Assembly: GCA_017547165.1 (NCBI GenBank)
Contig: JAFYQK010000005.1
Location: 1-64,000, forward strand
Origin: Bacteroidaceae bacterium
GTDB taxonomy: Bacteria > Bacteroidota > Bacteroidia > Bacteroidales > Bacteroidaceae
DNA length: 64,000 nt
Direction: 5' to 3'
In this document: piece by piece, positions 1 through 7,463 of the stretch
How the letters are laid out: the number at the start of each line of letters is the position of its first letter
Numbering within the stretch: the first letter of the stretch is position 1
Translations under genes and position numbers: made by a program
The notes under the pieces: generated by a model
Told to the model about the DNA's origin: nothing
What the model saw: the letters and a program-made list of their open reading frames with translations, nothing else
Databases searched by the model: none

Positions 1-404
1 ATTTACCACTTTGCATGTACTCGATGCAAATACTGCGCTTCAAGGAGCGGCTGAATTTTTGTTTTCCCATAATTCTTAAATGAATTTGATAATTTAACAT
101 TTAAGCCTATCTGGGAGTCAACCTATTTCAGTACAAGACACTTTGGGAATCTGCATTGTGGCGTAATTCTTTGAATGTCAGTTTAATCGCTGATTGCCAA
201 CCATAACAAATCGCTTACTTGCAGATTTTAATTTTACTCTCTTGACCATTGTCCCTTGACCCAAAACACCGTTTGACTATACTGAAAACCTTGACCACCA
301 CACCCATAAATGTTGACCCTTTTACTGAAAAGGATGACTCACTGGGGTGGAATGCCAAGAAAAAGCACTATCTTTGGCAGAAGAAATACTGAAAAAACAC
401 TATT
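1..404 (+). other. Gene-free left edge with TTGAC boxes and promoter of the Fic gene
   Basis: I see no convincing gene here. Five copies of TTGAC(C/T) begin at 242, 256, 273, 291 and 313, which may be operator-like or chance. A Bacteroidetes -7 element TATCTTTG lies at 369-376, about 29 bases before the Fic start codon at 405; no good -33 TTTG is visible. Bases 1-240 are AT-rich without recognisable structure. Confidence 0.4.
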
Positions 405-1289
405 ATGGCAAAATACAACAAAAAGTCTATACGTTTTTTCAACAATCGTGAGGTGAGAGCCGTGTGGGACGAAGAACAATCCAAATGGTGGTTCTCCGCC
501 ACTGACGTTGTGCGCGCCATAAACGATGAGGATGATTATACCAAAAGCAGAAACTATTGGAAGTATCTCAAAGGTAAACTGATGAAAGCCGGAATCGAAG
601 TGGTTAGTGCCACTAACCAGTTCAAGTTCGAAGCACCTGATGGCAAGATGAGAACCGCAGATGTATTGGATGCTGATAGCGTACAGATTATAGCCAAACA
701 TTATCCAAACAACCGCGCAAGCGCCTTCCTTGATTGGTTTGTGTATAGCGACAATAGCATTGATGGACAGAGCAAGAAGAAGGCCTACACTCTCATAGAA
801 AGCGGTCTGCTCGACAATATGGAAGTCGGTACTCTGAATTCACTCCAACAAATACATGCCTATCTCTTTGGCGGATTATATGACTTTGCCGGCAAGATAC
901 GCACCAAGACTATATGGAAGGATGGAACATTGTTTTGTAGAGCAGAGTATCTACAAGAAAATTTGCGTCTAATAGAACAGATGCCAGAAAATTCGTTCGA
1001 CGAAATTGTGGACAAATATGTTGAAATGAATGTTGCCCATCCTTTTATGGAAGGCAACGGACGCTCTACCCGCATCTGGTTAGACCTCATTTTCAAGAAA
1101 CAATTGAAATTGTGTGTCGATTGGAGTCAGATAGATAAAAAGGAGTATTTGGAGGCTATGAGACAGAGCACCACAAACGCCCTGCCCATCAAAAAACTAC
1201 TAAAAGGTGCAATGACCGACCAGATTGAAGACCGCGAAATCTTCATGAAGGGAATAGATTACTCTTACTATTACGAGCAACAAGATTGA
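405..1289 (+). CDS. BRO-N / Fic domain protein (putative AMP transferase)
   Basis: Fic proteins usually transfer AMP (or other nucleotide phosphates) from NTP to a hydroxyl side chain of a target protein. Residues about 1-115 resemble a BRO-N/phage-antirepressor-like DNA-binding domain (WWFSATDVV, then a segment of the form D-A-D-S-V-Q). Residues about 125-285 are the Fic fold: QQIHAYLFGGLYDFAGKIRT matches the family's upstream helix, and HPFMEGNGRSTR (212-223) carries the catalytic His212 and the nucleotide-binding GNGR loop. The catalytic motif is intact, so activity is plausible. No (S/T)xxxE(G/N) inhibitory helix is obvious. It is the first gene of the accessory block; the leucine-rich-repeat gene follows closely. 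Target and role (toxin, defence or host-directed) are unknown. Confidence 0.85.
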   Translation: MAKYNKKSIRFFNNREVRAVWDEEQSKWWFSATDVVRAINDEDDYTKSRNYWKYLKGKLMKAGIEVVSATNQFKFEAPDGKMRTADVLDADSVQIIAKHYPNNRASAFLDWFVYSDNSIDGQSKKKAYTLIESGLLDNMEVGTLNSLQQIHAYLFGGLYDFAGKIRTKTIWKDGTLFCRAEYLQENLRLIEQMPENSFDEIVDKYVEMNVAHPFMEGNGRSTRIWLDLIFKKQLKLCVDWSQIDKKEYLEAMRQSTTNALPIKKLLKGAMTDQIEDREIFMKGIDYSYYYEQQD

Positions 1290-1324
1290 CAGGTGCAAAG
1301 AAAATTTTAAAGAAGTTTCATTAT

Positions 1325-2374
1325 ATGGCAAGATACAAAGAATACGGCTACGATATCCAGGATGGCAAGGCCATCATACCCGAATGGGAGACAGAGATAA
1401 AGGAGGGGGCGTTCGTGGTTTGCAAAGAACTAACAAGCGTAGAATTACCCCAGTGGATAAAGAAGATTGGAAAGGAGGCTTTCTATGGTTGCGAGAACCT
1501 CACGGACATCACTCTTCCCGAATGGGTGGAGGAGATTGAGAATTGGGCTTTCTCTGGTTGCTCCAGCCTCACGAACATCACCATCCCCCCATCGGTGACG
1601 GAGATTGGGTACTTTGCTTTCTCTGGTTGCGAGAGCCTCACGAGCATCACCATCCCAGAATCGGTGACGAAGATTGGGGGCTGTGCTTTCCGTGGTTGCT
1701 CCAGTCTCACGAGCATCACCATCCCAGAATCGGTGACGAAGATTGGGGGCTATGCTTTCGCATGGTGCTCCAGCCTCACCGGCATCTCCATCCCAGATTC
1801 GGTCACGAAGATTGAGGAGTGGGCTTTCAGTTGTTGTTCCAGCCTCACGGGCATCACCATCCCAGAATCGGTCACGAAGATTGAGGAGTGGGCTTTCTGT
1901 GCTTGCTCCAGCCTCACGAGCATCTCCATTCCTGAATCGGTGACAGAGATCGGGTACTGGGCTTTCTCTGGTTGCTCCAGCCTCACGAGCATCTCCGTTT
2001 CCAAGGACAACAAGGTCTATGATTCGCGAGAGGATTGCAATGCCATAATCCATACGGAGAGTAATACGCTGATAAGTGGATGTAAGAATACCACAATCCC
2101 CCCATCGGTGACGGAGATAGGGGGCTGGGCTTTCTTTGGTTGCAAGAGTCTTACGAGCATCACCATCCCCCCATCAGTGACGGAGATTGGGAAATATGCT
2201 TTCAAAGATTGCTCCAGTCTCACGAGCATCACCATCCCAGAATCGGTGACGGAGATTTGTGGTGGGGCTTTCTCTTATTGCTCCAGCCTCACCGAAGTAC
2301 GCATCCCTAAGGGGTGCAATGTGGATGAAGACGCCTTCAGCAACTGCCCCAACGTCCAGATCATCCGCTACTGA
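1325..2374 (+). CDS. BspA-like leucine-rich repeat protein (LRR_5)
   Basis: About 349 residues made almost entirely of 23-residue LRR_5 repeats of the form AFxxCSSLTSITIPxSVTxI. I count about eleven units, starting near residue 52, with one irregular island (roughly 220-255) between repeats. Such repeats mediate protein-protein adhesion in BspA-type surface proteins, but no signal peptide, lipobox or type IX sorting tail is visible, so this copy looks cytosolic or exported by an unrecognised route. I chose ATG at 1325 because the in-frame upstream start is a TTG overlapping the Fic stop; the MARYKEYGYD start resembles the MAKYNKK start of the Fic protein. The two genes are 35 bases apart and may be co-transcribed. 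Function beyond binding is unknown. Confidence 0.85.
   Translation: MARYKEYGYDIQDGKAIIPEWETEIKEGAFVVCKELTSVELPQWIKKIGKEAFYGCENLTDITLPEWVEEIENWAFSGCSSLTNITIPPSVTEIGYFAFSGCESLTSITIPESVTKIGGCAFRGCSSLTSITIPESVTKIGGYAFAWCSSLTGISIPDSVTKIEEWAFSCCSSLTGITIPESVTKIEEWAFCACSSLTSISIPESVTEIGYWAFSGCSSLTSISVSKDNKVYDSREDCNAIIHTESNTLISGCKNTTIPPSVTEIGGWAFFGCKSLTSITIPPSVTEIGKYAFKDCSSLTSITIPESVTEICGGAFSYCSSLTEVRIPKGCNVDEDAFSNCPNVQIIRY
1478..2340 (+). repeat. Tandem 69-base coding repeats of the LRR gene
   Basis: Successive 69-base units code for the LRR_5 repeats. Neighbouring units are nearly identical at the nucleotide level (for example the stretches around 1650-1720 and 1720-1790), so slippage or unequal recombination can change repeat number. 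The units also create long open frames on the opposite strand that are not genes. Confidence 0.85.
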
Positions 2375-2409
2375 TCCTATCTCCCTCATTATCAAACACC
2401 ACTGAAATT

Positions 2410-2434
2410 TGCCCCGGAAAGGGGCATTTTTTTT
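2410..2434 (+). terminator. Intrinsic terminator after the LRR gene
   Basis: A 6-bp GC-rich stem (TGCCCC 2410-2415 with GGGGCA 2421-2426) is followed directly by eight T residues, 36 bases after the LRR stop codon. Confidence 0.75.
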
Positions 2435-2444
2435 GCTTGGAAAG

Positions 2445-2478
2445 TTTGGAGGAATACGGGTATTTTTCGTTATCTTTG
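2445..2478 (+). promoter_or_regulatory. Promoter of the S24 peptidase gene
   Basis: TATCTTTG at 2471-2478 fits the Bacteroidetes -7 consensus; TTTGG at 2445-2449 is a possible -33 with a slightly long spacer. The start codon is 30 bases downstream. Confidence 0.55.
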
Positions 2479-2507
2479 TTGAGACAAATCATTAACCAAC
2501 CCTTACC

Positions 2508-3362
2508 ATGAACGAATACGAAAAAGAAATCTTCCAATGGCTGGAGGATGCGGGGCTGAACCCCGTGCATCACAATATGGCGGTGCCGCACCTGGAGGTG
2601 TCGGCACAGTGCGGTCTGCCCACGGAACTGGGCGACGTGGACCCCACACGATATAGGGCAATACCAGTGGAACTCCTGCGCATGGGCACGATACTGAGCG
2701 TGGACGTGAGGGGCGACTCCATGGAGGATGCGGGCATCTACGAGGGAAACCGCATAGAGGTGCTGCTCACTGATAACGAGAGCGGTGTGCGCGATGGCGA
2801 TGTGGTGGTGGCAGATGTGGACGGCGGTGTGACGGTGAAGACCTTCTACCGCGACGAGGAGGGCGACTGCTGGCTCTTGCCGCATAACGAGAAGTACGCT
2901 CCTATACAACTGACCAACGACATACCCTGGCGCATAGTGGGCAAGGTGATTGCCGTACGCACGGACAATCCGCATACCAGCACGGCGGGCATGCTAAAGA
3001 TAATGAAGCGTGCCAAGAAGAAGAACGTGGAGGTGGTGCCGCCTTCGGAACGTGCCGTAAGGAAAGCAATATGCAGGGTGGCGGAGCGCATAGTGAACAA
3101 GCGCCTGTGGTTTGCCGTGTACAGGTCACTGGCCGACCTGGGGGCGGTGCAGAACGGCGACTATGCCGCCTTCGTGAAACTGGTGGCACTGGCCGTGCCA
3201 GAGCATACGCCTCAACCCACGGTGGACCAGTTGCAACGCATGTGCGTGCAGAGTTTCAGGAAGCCTCTGCCCTTGTGGGACAGGTGCAATGCTCCCGTGC
3301 AGGGCACGCGCTTCGACGAATACTATAGCATAGCGCTGGAGGTTAAGGATTACCTGGAATAG
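2508..3362 (+). CDS. UmuD/LexA-type S24 peptidase with a C-terminal extension
   Basis: Residues about 30-150 form an S24 serine peptidase domain: nucleophile Ser71 in VRGDSMED, general base Lys111 in VTVKTFYR, and a Cys35-Gly36 pair in QCGLPTE that resembles the Cys-Gly self-cleavage site of UmuD. There is no helix-turn-helix in the short N-terminus, so this is more like UmuD than LexA or a phage repressor. Residues about 165-284 are an extra alpha-helical basic domain of unknown function (AVRKAICRVAERIVNKRLWF and beyond). Known family members self-cleave in response to RecA filaments; whether this one does is inference. It lies upstream of the DUF3127/VirE unit, separated by a repeat tract and terminator, and may report DNA damage to that element. 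Confidence 0.75.
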   Translation: MNEYEKEIFQWLEDAGLNPVHHNMAVPHLEVSAQCGLPTELGDVDPTRYRAIPVELLRMGTILSVDVRGDSMEDAGIYEGNRIEVLLTDNESGVRDGDVVVADVDGGVTVKTFYRDEEGDCWLLPHNEKYAPIQLTNDIPWRIVGKVIAVRTDNPHTSTAGMLKIMKRAKKKNVEVVPPSERAVRKAICRVAERIVNKRLWFAVYRSLADLGAVQNGDYAAFVKLVALAVPEHTPQPTVDQLQRMCVQSFRKPLPLWDRCNAPVQGTRFDEYYSIALEVKDYLE

Positions 3363-3382
3363 CGCATAGAAGGGGGCGGGAA

Positions 3383-3486
3383 AACTTTACGTAAAACTTT
3401 ACGAAACTTTACGCGAAACGCCCAAAATCGCCCTAAAACTTTACGAAACGGTCATAACTTTACGAAGAACTTTACGAAACTTTACG
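3383..3486 (+). repeat. Seven direct copies of AACTTTACG
   Basis: AACTTTACG occurs at 3383, 3395, 3405, 3437, 3456, 3468 and 3478, all on the same strand, with spacings of 12, 10, 32, 19, 12 and 10 bases. The near-helical 10-12 base spacing in two clusters looks like a protein-binding array (iterons or operators) just downstream of the S24 gene. Confidence 0.75.
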
Positions 3487-3518
3487 CCGAGTGGAATTCA
3501 CTTCCATTCGGCTTTTTT
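3486..3518 (+). terminator. Intrinsic terminator after the S24 gene
   Basis: An 11-bp stem with one G-T pair (3486-3496 with 3502-3512), a 5-base loop and six T residues. It directly abuts the last AACTTTACG copy. A -7-like TACCTTTG follows at 3525-3532 and may serve the DUF3127 gene. Confidence 0.7.
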
Positions 3519-3617
3519 GTGTCGTACCTTTGCGTTTGAAAACGCGATGATACTCACGCTCGGGATACTCAAAACACTTTTTGGTCTCCACTCGCTTAAC
3601 CGTATCATTGCATCAGC

Positions 3618-3650
3618 GAACGGAAAGGTGAAAACGGAAAACGGAAAACT
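3618..3650 (+). repeat. GGAAAAC-type dispersed repeat, single arm
   Basis: The tract CGGAAAGGTGAAAACGG and following GGAAAAC copies recur as inverted pairs at 55148-55287 and 58150-58274, and as a fragment inside the VirE-like gene near 7202. Here only one arm is present, upstream of the DUF3127 start codon. Confidence 0.7.
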
Positions 3651-3667
3651 AATAGCATAAACAACCT

Positions 3668-3943
3668 ATGAAATCAATCTTCAAAGTTATCAAACAAGGC
3701 GAGCCCCAGCAGGTGGCAAGCCAGAAGGCCGAAGGAGGCCAATTGAGCAAATGCCAGATAGTTCTTCAGGAATGGGGCGGCAAGTATGGCGACACTTTTG
3801 TATGCACCTTGTTGGGCAATAGTGCCCTGTGCAAGTGGTCGGCCGGGGATATTGTCCTTGCCAGTTTGCGATTCTCTGCCCGAGAGTACAACGGGCAGTG
3901 GTATCAGGACATCACGGTGAACGACATTCTGACGGCGAACTAA
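3668..3943 (+). CDS. DUF3127 protein (predicted OB-fold, single-strand-binding-like)
   Basis: A 91-residue protein. The core from SKCQIVLQEWGG through GNSALCKWSAGDIVLASL to SAREYNGQWYQDI matches the Bacteroidetes DUF3127 pattern, where a small beta-rich OB-like domain ends in a conserved F/Y-NG-W-Y-D stretch. Its place ahead of a VirE-N/DUF3987 ATPase suggests a role in DNA handling for the mobile unit, but no direct function is known. Start ATG at 3668 is preceded by a repeat arm and an AT-rich leader. The repeat-laden 300-base gap after it separates it from the next gene. Confidence 0.7.
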   Translation: MKSIFKVIKQGEPQQVASQKAEGGQLSKCQIVLQEWGGKYGDTFVCTLLGNSALCKWSAGDIVLASLRFSAREYNGQWYQDITVNDILTAN

Positions 3944-3950
3944 TAATAGG

Positions 3951-4066
3951 GGACCCTCCCCCTTACCCAGTCCTCGCGTCGCAATGGGGATTGCTCCCCT
4001 CATGGAGCACAGATTGACATTCAGTCAATCATCCAGGGACTCCATTCGCCACAAGGGAGGGGAGTG
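3951..4066 (+). repeat. CCCTCCCCCTT-type dispersed element, plus orientation
   Basis: This stretch shares an ordered series of blocks with the reverse complement of 54635-54748: ACCCTCCCCCTT, CAGTCCTCGCGTCG, CTCCCCTCA, TTCGCCACA and GGGAGGGGAGT, with unrelated sequence between some of them. A small dispersed element in opposite orientations at two distant loci is the simplest reading. The rest of the gap (4067-4246) contains a G/C-rich hairpin-like tract at 4122-4160 and no gene. Confidence 0.7.
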
Positions 4067-4246
4067 GTTACAACCGACTAATCAATGATATAACAATGAC
4101 CCACATACCCCAGTACATTATACTCCCTCCCCTTGCGGGAGGGTATGGGGAGGGGTCCTAACCTCGAGATGAAAAGTGAGGGAACTCCAGGAGTTCTGAA
4201 AGGTGGCCACCTTCCCAATGCTTTCTCTCACAAAACATCTTAAACT

Positions 4247-4555
4247 ATGACAATCAAACTTCAAATCTCCGATGCGGTATATGCATCACTTATGAAAGGC
4301 AACGCCCGAGTACAAGGCACCATAGCACTGGTATCGCCCAGAGAGGGAAATTTCAATGTGCACAACAGAAGCCGAAACCATCCAAAGCGTGAGTACCGCA
4401 AACTGCCTCACGGCCGTGTGTCGATGAACGAGGAGTCGGTGCGCCTGACGCTGAACATCAACCTGGACGAGAGAGGCATCCGCCCCAGCGATGTCATCGT
4501 TTGCGAGAGCGCCGTGGCAAGCAACTTCGTGGAAAAGCTAACTATTGGAGAATAG
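4247..4555 (+). CDS. Conserved hypothetical protein of the VirE-type unit
   Basis: A 102-residue protein that I do not recognise by family name. It has no signal peptide or membrane segment. A basic stretch (NRSRNHPKREYRKLPHGR, about 39-56) is followed by a beta-rich half (VRLTLNINLDERGI) that could be a small nucleic-acid-binding fold. It lies between the DUF3127 gene and the VirE/DUF3987 gene, all in one direction, so it probably belongs to the same accessory unit. ATG at 4247 is the only good start. Function unknown. Confidence 0.6.
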   Translation: MTIKLQISDAVYASLMKGNARVQGTIALVSPREGNFNVHNRSRNHPKREYRKLPHGRVSMNEESVRLTLNINLDERGIRPSDVIVCESAVASNFVEKLTIGE

Positions 4556-4589
4556 AGAAATATATCTCACATATATAAGACTTTTTAAT

Positions 4590-4824
4590 TCTCACGCAGA
4601 TTACGCAAAGAACACAAAGTTATTGCAATTACTCATCTTAAAGCAATTCATTGTCCTATCACGCTGGCGCTTGAGGAGCACAGCTGACGCGTGCGAAGGA
4701 CGCAGAGATTGATAGAATGGCCTTTGCGCCCTCTGTCGTGCAAGGCTACGACAACTCCAGCGCTGAGCGTAAAAAGTAAATGATAAATATAAAACTTTGC
4801 GCTCTCTGCGCTCTTTGCGTGAGA
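4590..4824. repeat. Inverted-ended intergenic element (TCTCACGCA ends)
   Basis: The left end (from TCTCACGCAG at 4590) and right end (TTTGCGTGAGA to 4824) are imperfect inverted repeats of about 30 bases, both rich in ACGCAAAG/CTTTGCGC units. The 235-base body contains a GC-rich hairpin-prone core (4660-4770) and no convincing gene. It looks like a MITE-like element inserted between the 102-residue gene and the VirE-like gene. Confidence 0.6.
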
Positions 4825-4875
4825 CAAAATAATTATCATGAGACACCAGAATCAAATACATAACCATTCAATACT

Positions 4876-7275
4876 ATGAAATTTGGAATAAGCAATAGCG
4901 TAAAGTCTCAGGTGGTGCGGGAGTGCACCCCTGAACTGCTCAACCAAGCACTGGATTCGCCACAGGTGGGCCGTGTCTGCGCAGAGATTAAGGATGCCTT
5001 GGAGCAGAAGCAACGAGGCGAGTTGCTGGCCGACGAGTTTGAAACCCTAAAGGCTTCGCTGAAGAAGCAGCTACCTATCCTCACACCGCATGCCACATTC
5101 AAGAATGGCCGTAGACGCAATGCCGATGCCGTGCCATCGGGACTGAGCATGTACGACCTCGACCACATTCCCGATCCCGAGGGCCGTTGGCGCGAGATAG
5201 AGCCTCGCAAGGAAGAGTTGGGCATTGTGATGGCGCACATCACGCCAAGCACCGAAGGTCTGCGACTTATCTTCATCATCCCCCAAGGCATGAACCTTGC
5301 CCAGGCACAACGCTGGATGGCGGAGCAGTTGGGAGACACCAAGTACGACGAGTGCGTGAAGGACTATGCGAGGAGCTCGTTCGTGGTGCCGAGAGAGTAT
5401 GTGCTCTTTCTCTCTGATAAACTATGGGAGGAGACCCCCTCTACCCTGCGGGCATCTCCCCCTCTATGGGGAGAAACAGACCCCTCCGAAAACTCCGAGT
5501 ACTCCGAGTATTCCGAGAAATCCGAGAAATCCGAAAACTCCGAAAACTCCGAGAACTCCGAAAATCCGCTCACCCCTCACCGCTCACCCCTCACCGCTCC
5601 AGCCCCCCTGCCCTACCCCGACCTTATAGATGTCCTCGAGGAGCAGATGGGCGGCATCCCTGCCCATGGCTCGCGCAACAACTTCATCTTCTCCATGGCG
5701 TGCCATCTCAGATATGTGTGCAACGATGATCCCGAGTGGATAGCGAGGGTGTTGCCCACTTATGGCGAGAACCGTGAGAAGTGGATGGCGACGATACGGA
5801 GTGCGTGCAACCGTAGTCAGACACCGCGCATGCCTCGCTTAATGCAGAGGGTGCTGGACATCTGCCGTGAGCGACAGGAGTGGAACGAGAGTGAGGCGGA
5901 GAACCCCGACTCTCCGCCACGGATGCCAAGGGTATTGCCTCCGCTGATAAGGCTCTTGATCAGCAAGACTCCCGACATCTACAAACCAGCCGTGGCGCAT
6001 GCCGTGTTCCCTGCCTTGGCTTCGCACCTGTGGCAGACACGCTTCCGCTACATCGACAATGTGGAGCACGAGGCAACCTTGATGAATGTGCTGATGGCGG
6101 GTACTGGTGCTGGTAAGAACTGCATCAGCGAACCAATAAACCACATTCTGAGGGACATCCGCCAGCGCGACATGGAGAACCTCCGTCGTGAGCGTGAGTG
6201 GAAGAAGGAGGTGCAGAGCAAGGGTGCCAACAAGGACAAGCGTCAGCGTCCCGATGGGCTGGTCATCCAGGAGATAGACCCCGACATGACAAACGCTGCT
6301 TTCGTGCAACGACTGGCCGATGCCGAAGACCGTTTCCTATATGCCCGAATGAACGAGATAGACCAGTTCGATGCCTTGAAAGGCTCAGCCAGGAGCAAGG
6401 CGCAGTTTCAGATAATGTGCCTGGCATTTGACCCAAATAACACCTATGGCCAGACGCGCATTGGTACTGGTTCAGTAAGCGAGCGAGTGAGCATCCGCTT
6501 CAACTGGAACGCTTCGACAACGGTCAGCAAGGGCCGTAGGTACTTCAGTCAAGTGCTTACCGACGGTCCCATAAGCAGAATCAATTTCTGCACGATTCCA
6601 GAGCGTGAGATAGGTGCTGAGATGCCCATCTACGGCACTTACGACGAGGCTTTCGATGAGGAGCTGAAGCCCTACATAGATAATCTGAACAATGCCCGAG
6701 GCCTCATAGATTGCCCCAAGGCGAGGACACTGGCAAAGAAACTCGTTGAGGAGTGTGCGGATTTCGCAAGGCTGTCGCAAAACCGTGTGTACGAGAACCT
6801 CTCATACCGTGCCAATGTAATCGCCTACCTGAAGGCCATGGTGCTCTATGTGGCAAGCGGAGGAAAGTGGGACAAGACGGTGGAGAACTTCATCCGCTGG
6901 TCCTTGAACTACGATCTGTGGTGCAAGATGCACTTCTTTGGCCGAGAGATAGAGATGGCGGAAAGTGCCATGAATAGCGAGAAGAGGAGTGGTCCGCAGA
7001 ACCTTCTGGAACTTCTGCCGGATGTGTTCACCAGAGAGGAACTACAACGCCTGAGGCAGAAGATGGGTGTGAACAAGGGCCGAATATCAAATATGCTGAA
7101 TGCGTGGAAGAGTCGCGGATACATTGAAACCTATGGTGCAGATGTGCCAACAAGCGAGATAGACCGCCAGCAGTTTGCGAAGACGCAGTGGTACCTTTGT
7201 AAACGGAAAGGTGAACTTGCGACAGTCCACAGTCCACAGTCCACAGTTAATCCAGCGAACTATATAGCTTCATAG
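4876..7275 (+). CDS. VirE N-terminal / DUF3987 primase-helicase-like protein
   Basis: Residues about 1-180 match the BT4734/VirE N-terminal domain, a primase-like fold (SGLSMYDLDHIPD, then ITPSTEGLRLIFI). Residues about 248-345 are a linker domain with a helical segment, and about 350-720 correspond to DUF3987, a P-loop ATPase with Walker A GTGAGKN near 409-415. A C-terminal winged-helix-like segment (MGVNKGRISNMLNAWKSRGY) follows. In Bacteroidetes this pair sits in integrated elements and is thought to act in DNA replication, which is inference. Residues about 185-247 are a low-complexity insert whose DNA resembles intergenic repeats, and the last 25 codons are also repeat-like (cagtccaca units). 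DUF4248 follows downstream, as is usual for this unit. Confidence 0.8.
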   Translation: MKFGISNSVKSQVVRECTPELLNQALDSPQVGRVCAEIKDALEQKQRGELLADEFETLKASLKKQLPILTPHATFKNGRRRNADAVPSGLSMYDLDHIPDPEGRWREIEPRKEELGIVMAHITPSTEGLRLIFIIPQGMNLAQAQRWMAEQLGDTKYDECVKDYARSSFVVPREYVLFLSDKLWEETPSTLRASPPLWGETDPSENSEYSEYSEKSEKSENSENSENSENPLTPHRSPLTAPAPLPYPDLIDVLEEQMGGIPAHGSRNNFIFSMACHLRYVCNDDPEWIARVLPTYGENREKWMATIRSACNRSQTPRMPRLMQRVLDICRERQEWNESEAENPDSPPRMPRVLPPLIRLLISKTPDIYKPAVAHAVFPALASHLWQTRFRYIDNVEHEATLMNVLMAGTGAGKNCISEPINHILRDIRQRDMENLRREREWKKEVQSKGANKDKRQRPDGLVIQEIDPDMTNAAFVQRLADAEDRFLYARMNEIDQFDALKGSARSKAQFQIMCLAFDPNNTYGQTRIGTGSVSERVSIRFNWNASTTVSKGRRYFSQVLTDGPISRINFCTIPEREIGAEMPIYGTYDEAFDEELKPYIDNLNNARGLIDCPKARTLAKKLVEECADFARLSQNRVYENLSYRANVIAYLKAMVLYVASGGKWDKTVENFIRWSLNYDLWCKMHFFGREIEMAESAMNSEKRSGPQNLLELLPDVFTREELQRLRQKMGVNKGRISNMLNAWKSRGYIETYGADVPTSEIDRQQFAKTQWYLCKRKGELATVHSPQSTVNPANYIAS
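5428..5625 (+). repeat. In-frame repeat tract inside the VirE-like gene
   Basis: Three kinds of simple repeat lie in series: a CCCCCTCT/GGGGAG tract (5430-5480), about thirteen 6- to 9-base units built on (T)CCGA(G/A)AA(C)(T/A) from 5488 to 5568, and CTCACCCCTCACCGCT units to about 5602. They code for NSE/YSE/KSE units and a Pro-rich tail between the two conserved domains. No stop codon interrupts the frame. Confidence 0.75.
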
Positions 7276-7456
7276 GAAGACCTAGGAAGACCTAGGAAAC
7301 TCTAGGAAGGCCTAGGAAACTCTAGGGGGGCTAGGAAGCCCTAGGAGGGCCAAGCGGCTGGGTACAAACCGTGGGCAGGTAAAAAGCATTGTATTATAAA
7401 GTCCAAGGACCCTAAAGACCCTAAAGACCCTAAAGACTCTAAAGCCCTAAACTACT
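7276..7456 (+). repeat. CCTAGG-rich and CTAAAGACC-rich direct repeats
   Basis: From 7276 to 7350 variants of CCTAGGAA(G/A)(A/C)(C/T) are repeated about eight times with CCTAGG palindromes. From 7405 to 7450 the decamer CCCTAAAGAC is repeated several times. A related CTCTAAAGTCT tract occurs after gcvT (54542-54584). No gene is present; this fills the gap before the DUF4248 gene. Confidence 0.75.
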
Positions 7457-7463
7457 AAACTAA

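Noticed and set aside
1445-2053. Long minus-strand frames and apparent CRISPR-like repetition
   Set aside because: The 69-base periodicity is explained by LRR_5 coding repeats; there are no spacers of unique sequence and no cas genes.
3383-3486. Calling the AACTTTACG array a replication origin
   Set aside because: No initiator gene or AT-rich unwinding region accompanies it, so it is kept as a repeat only.
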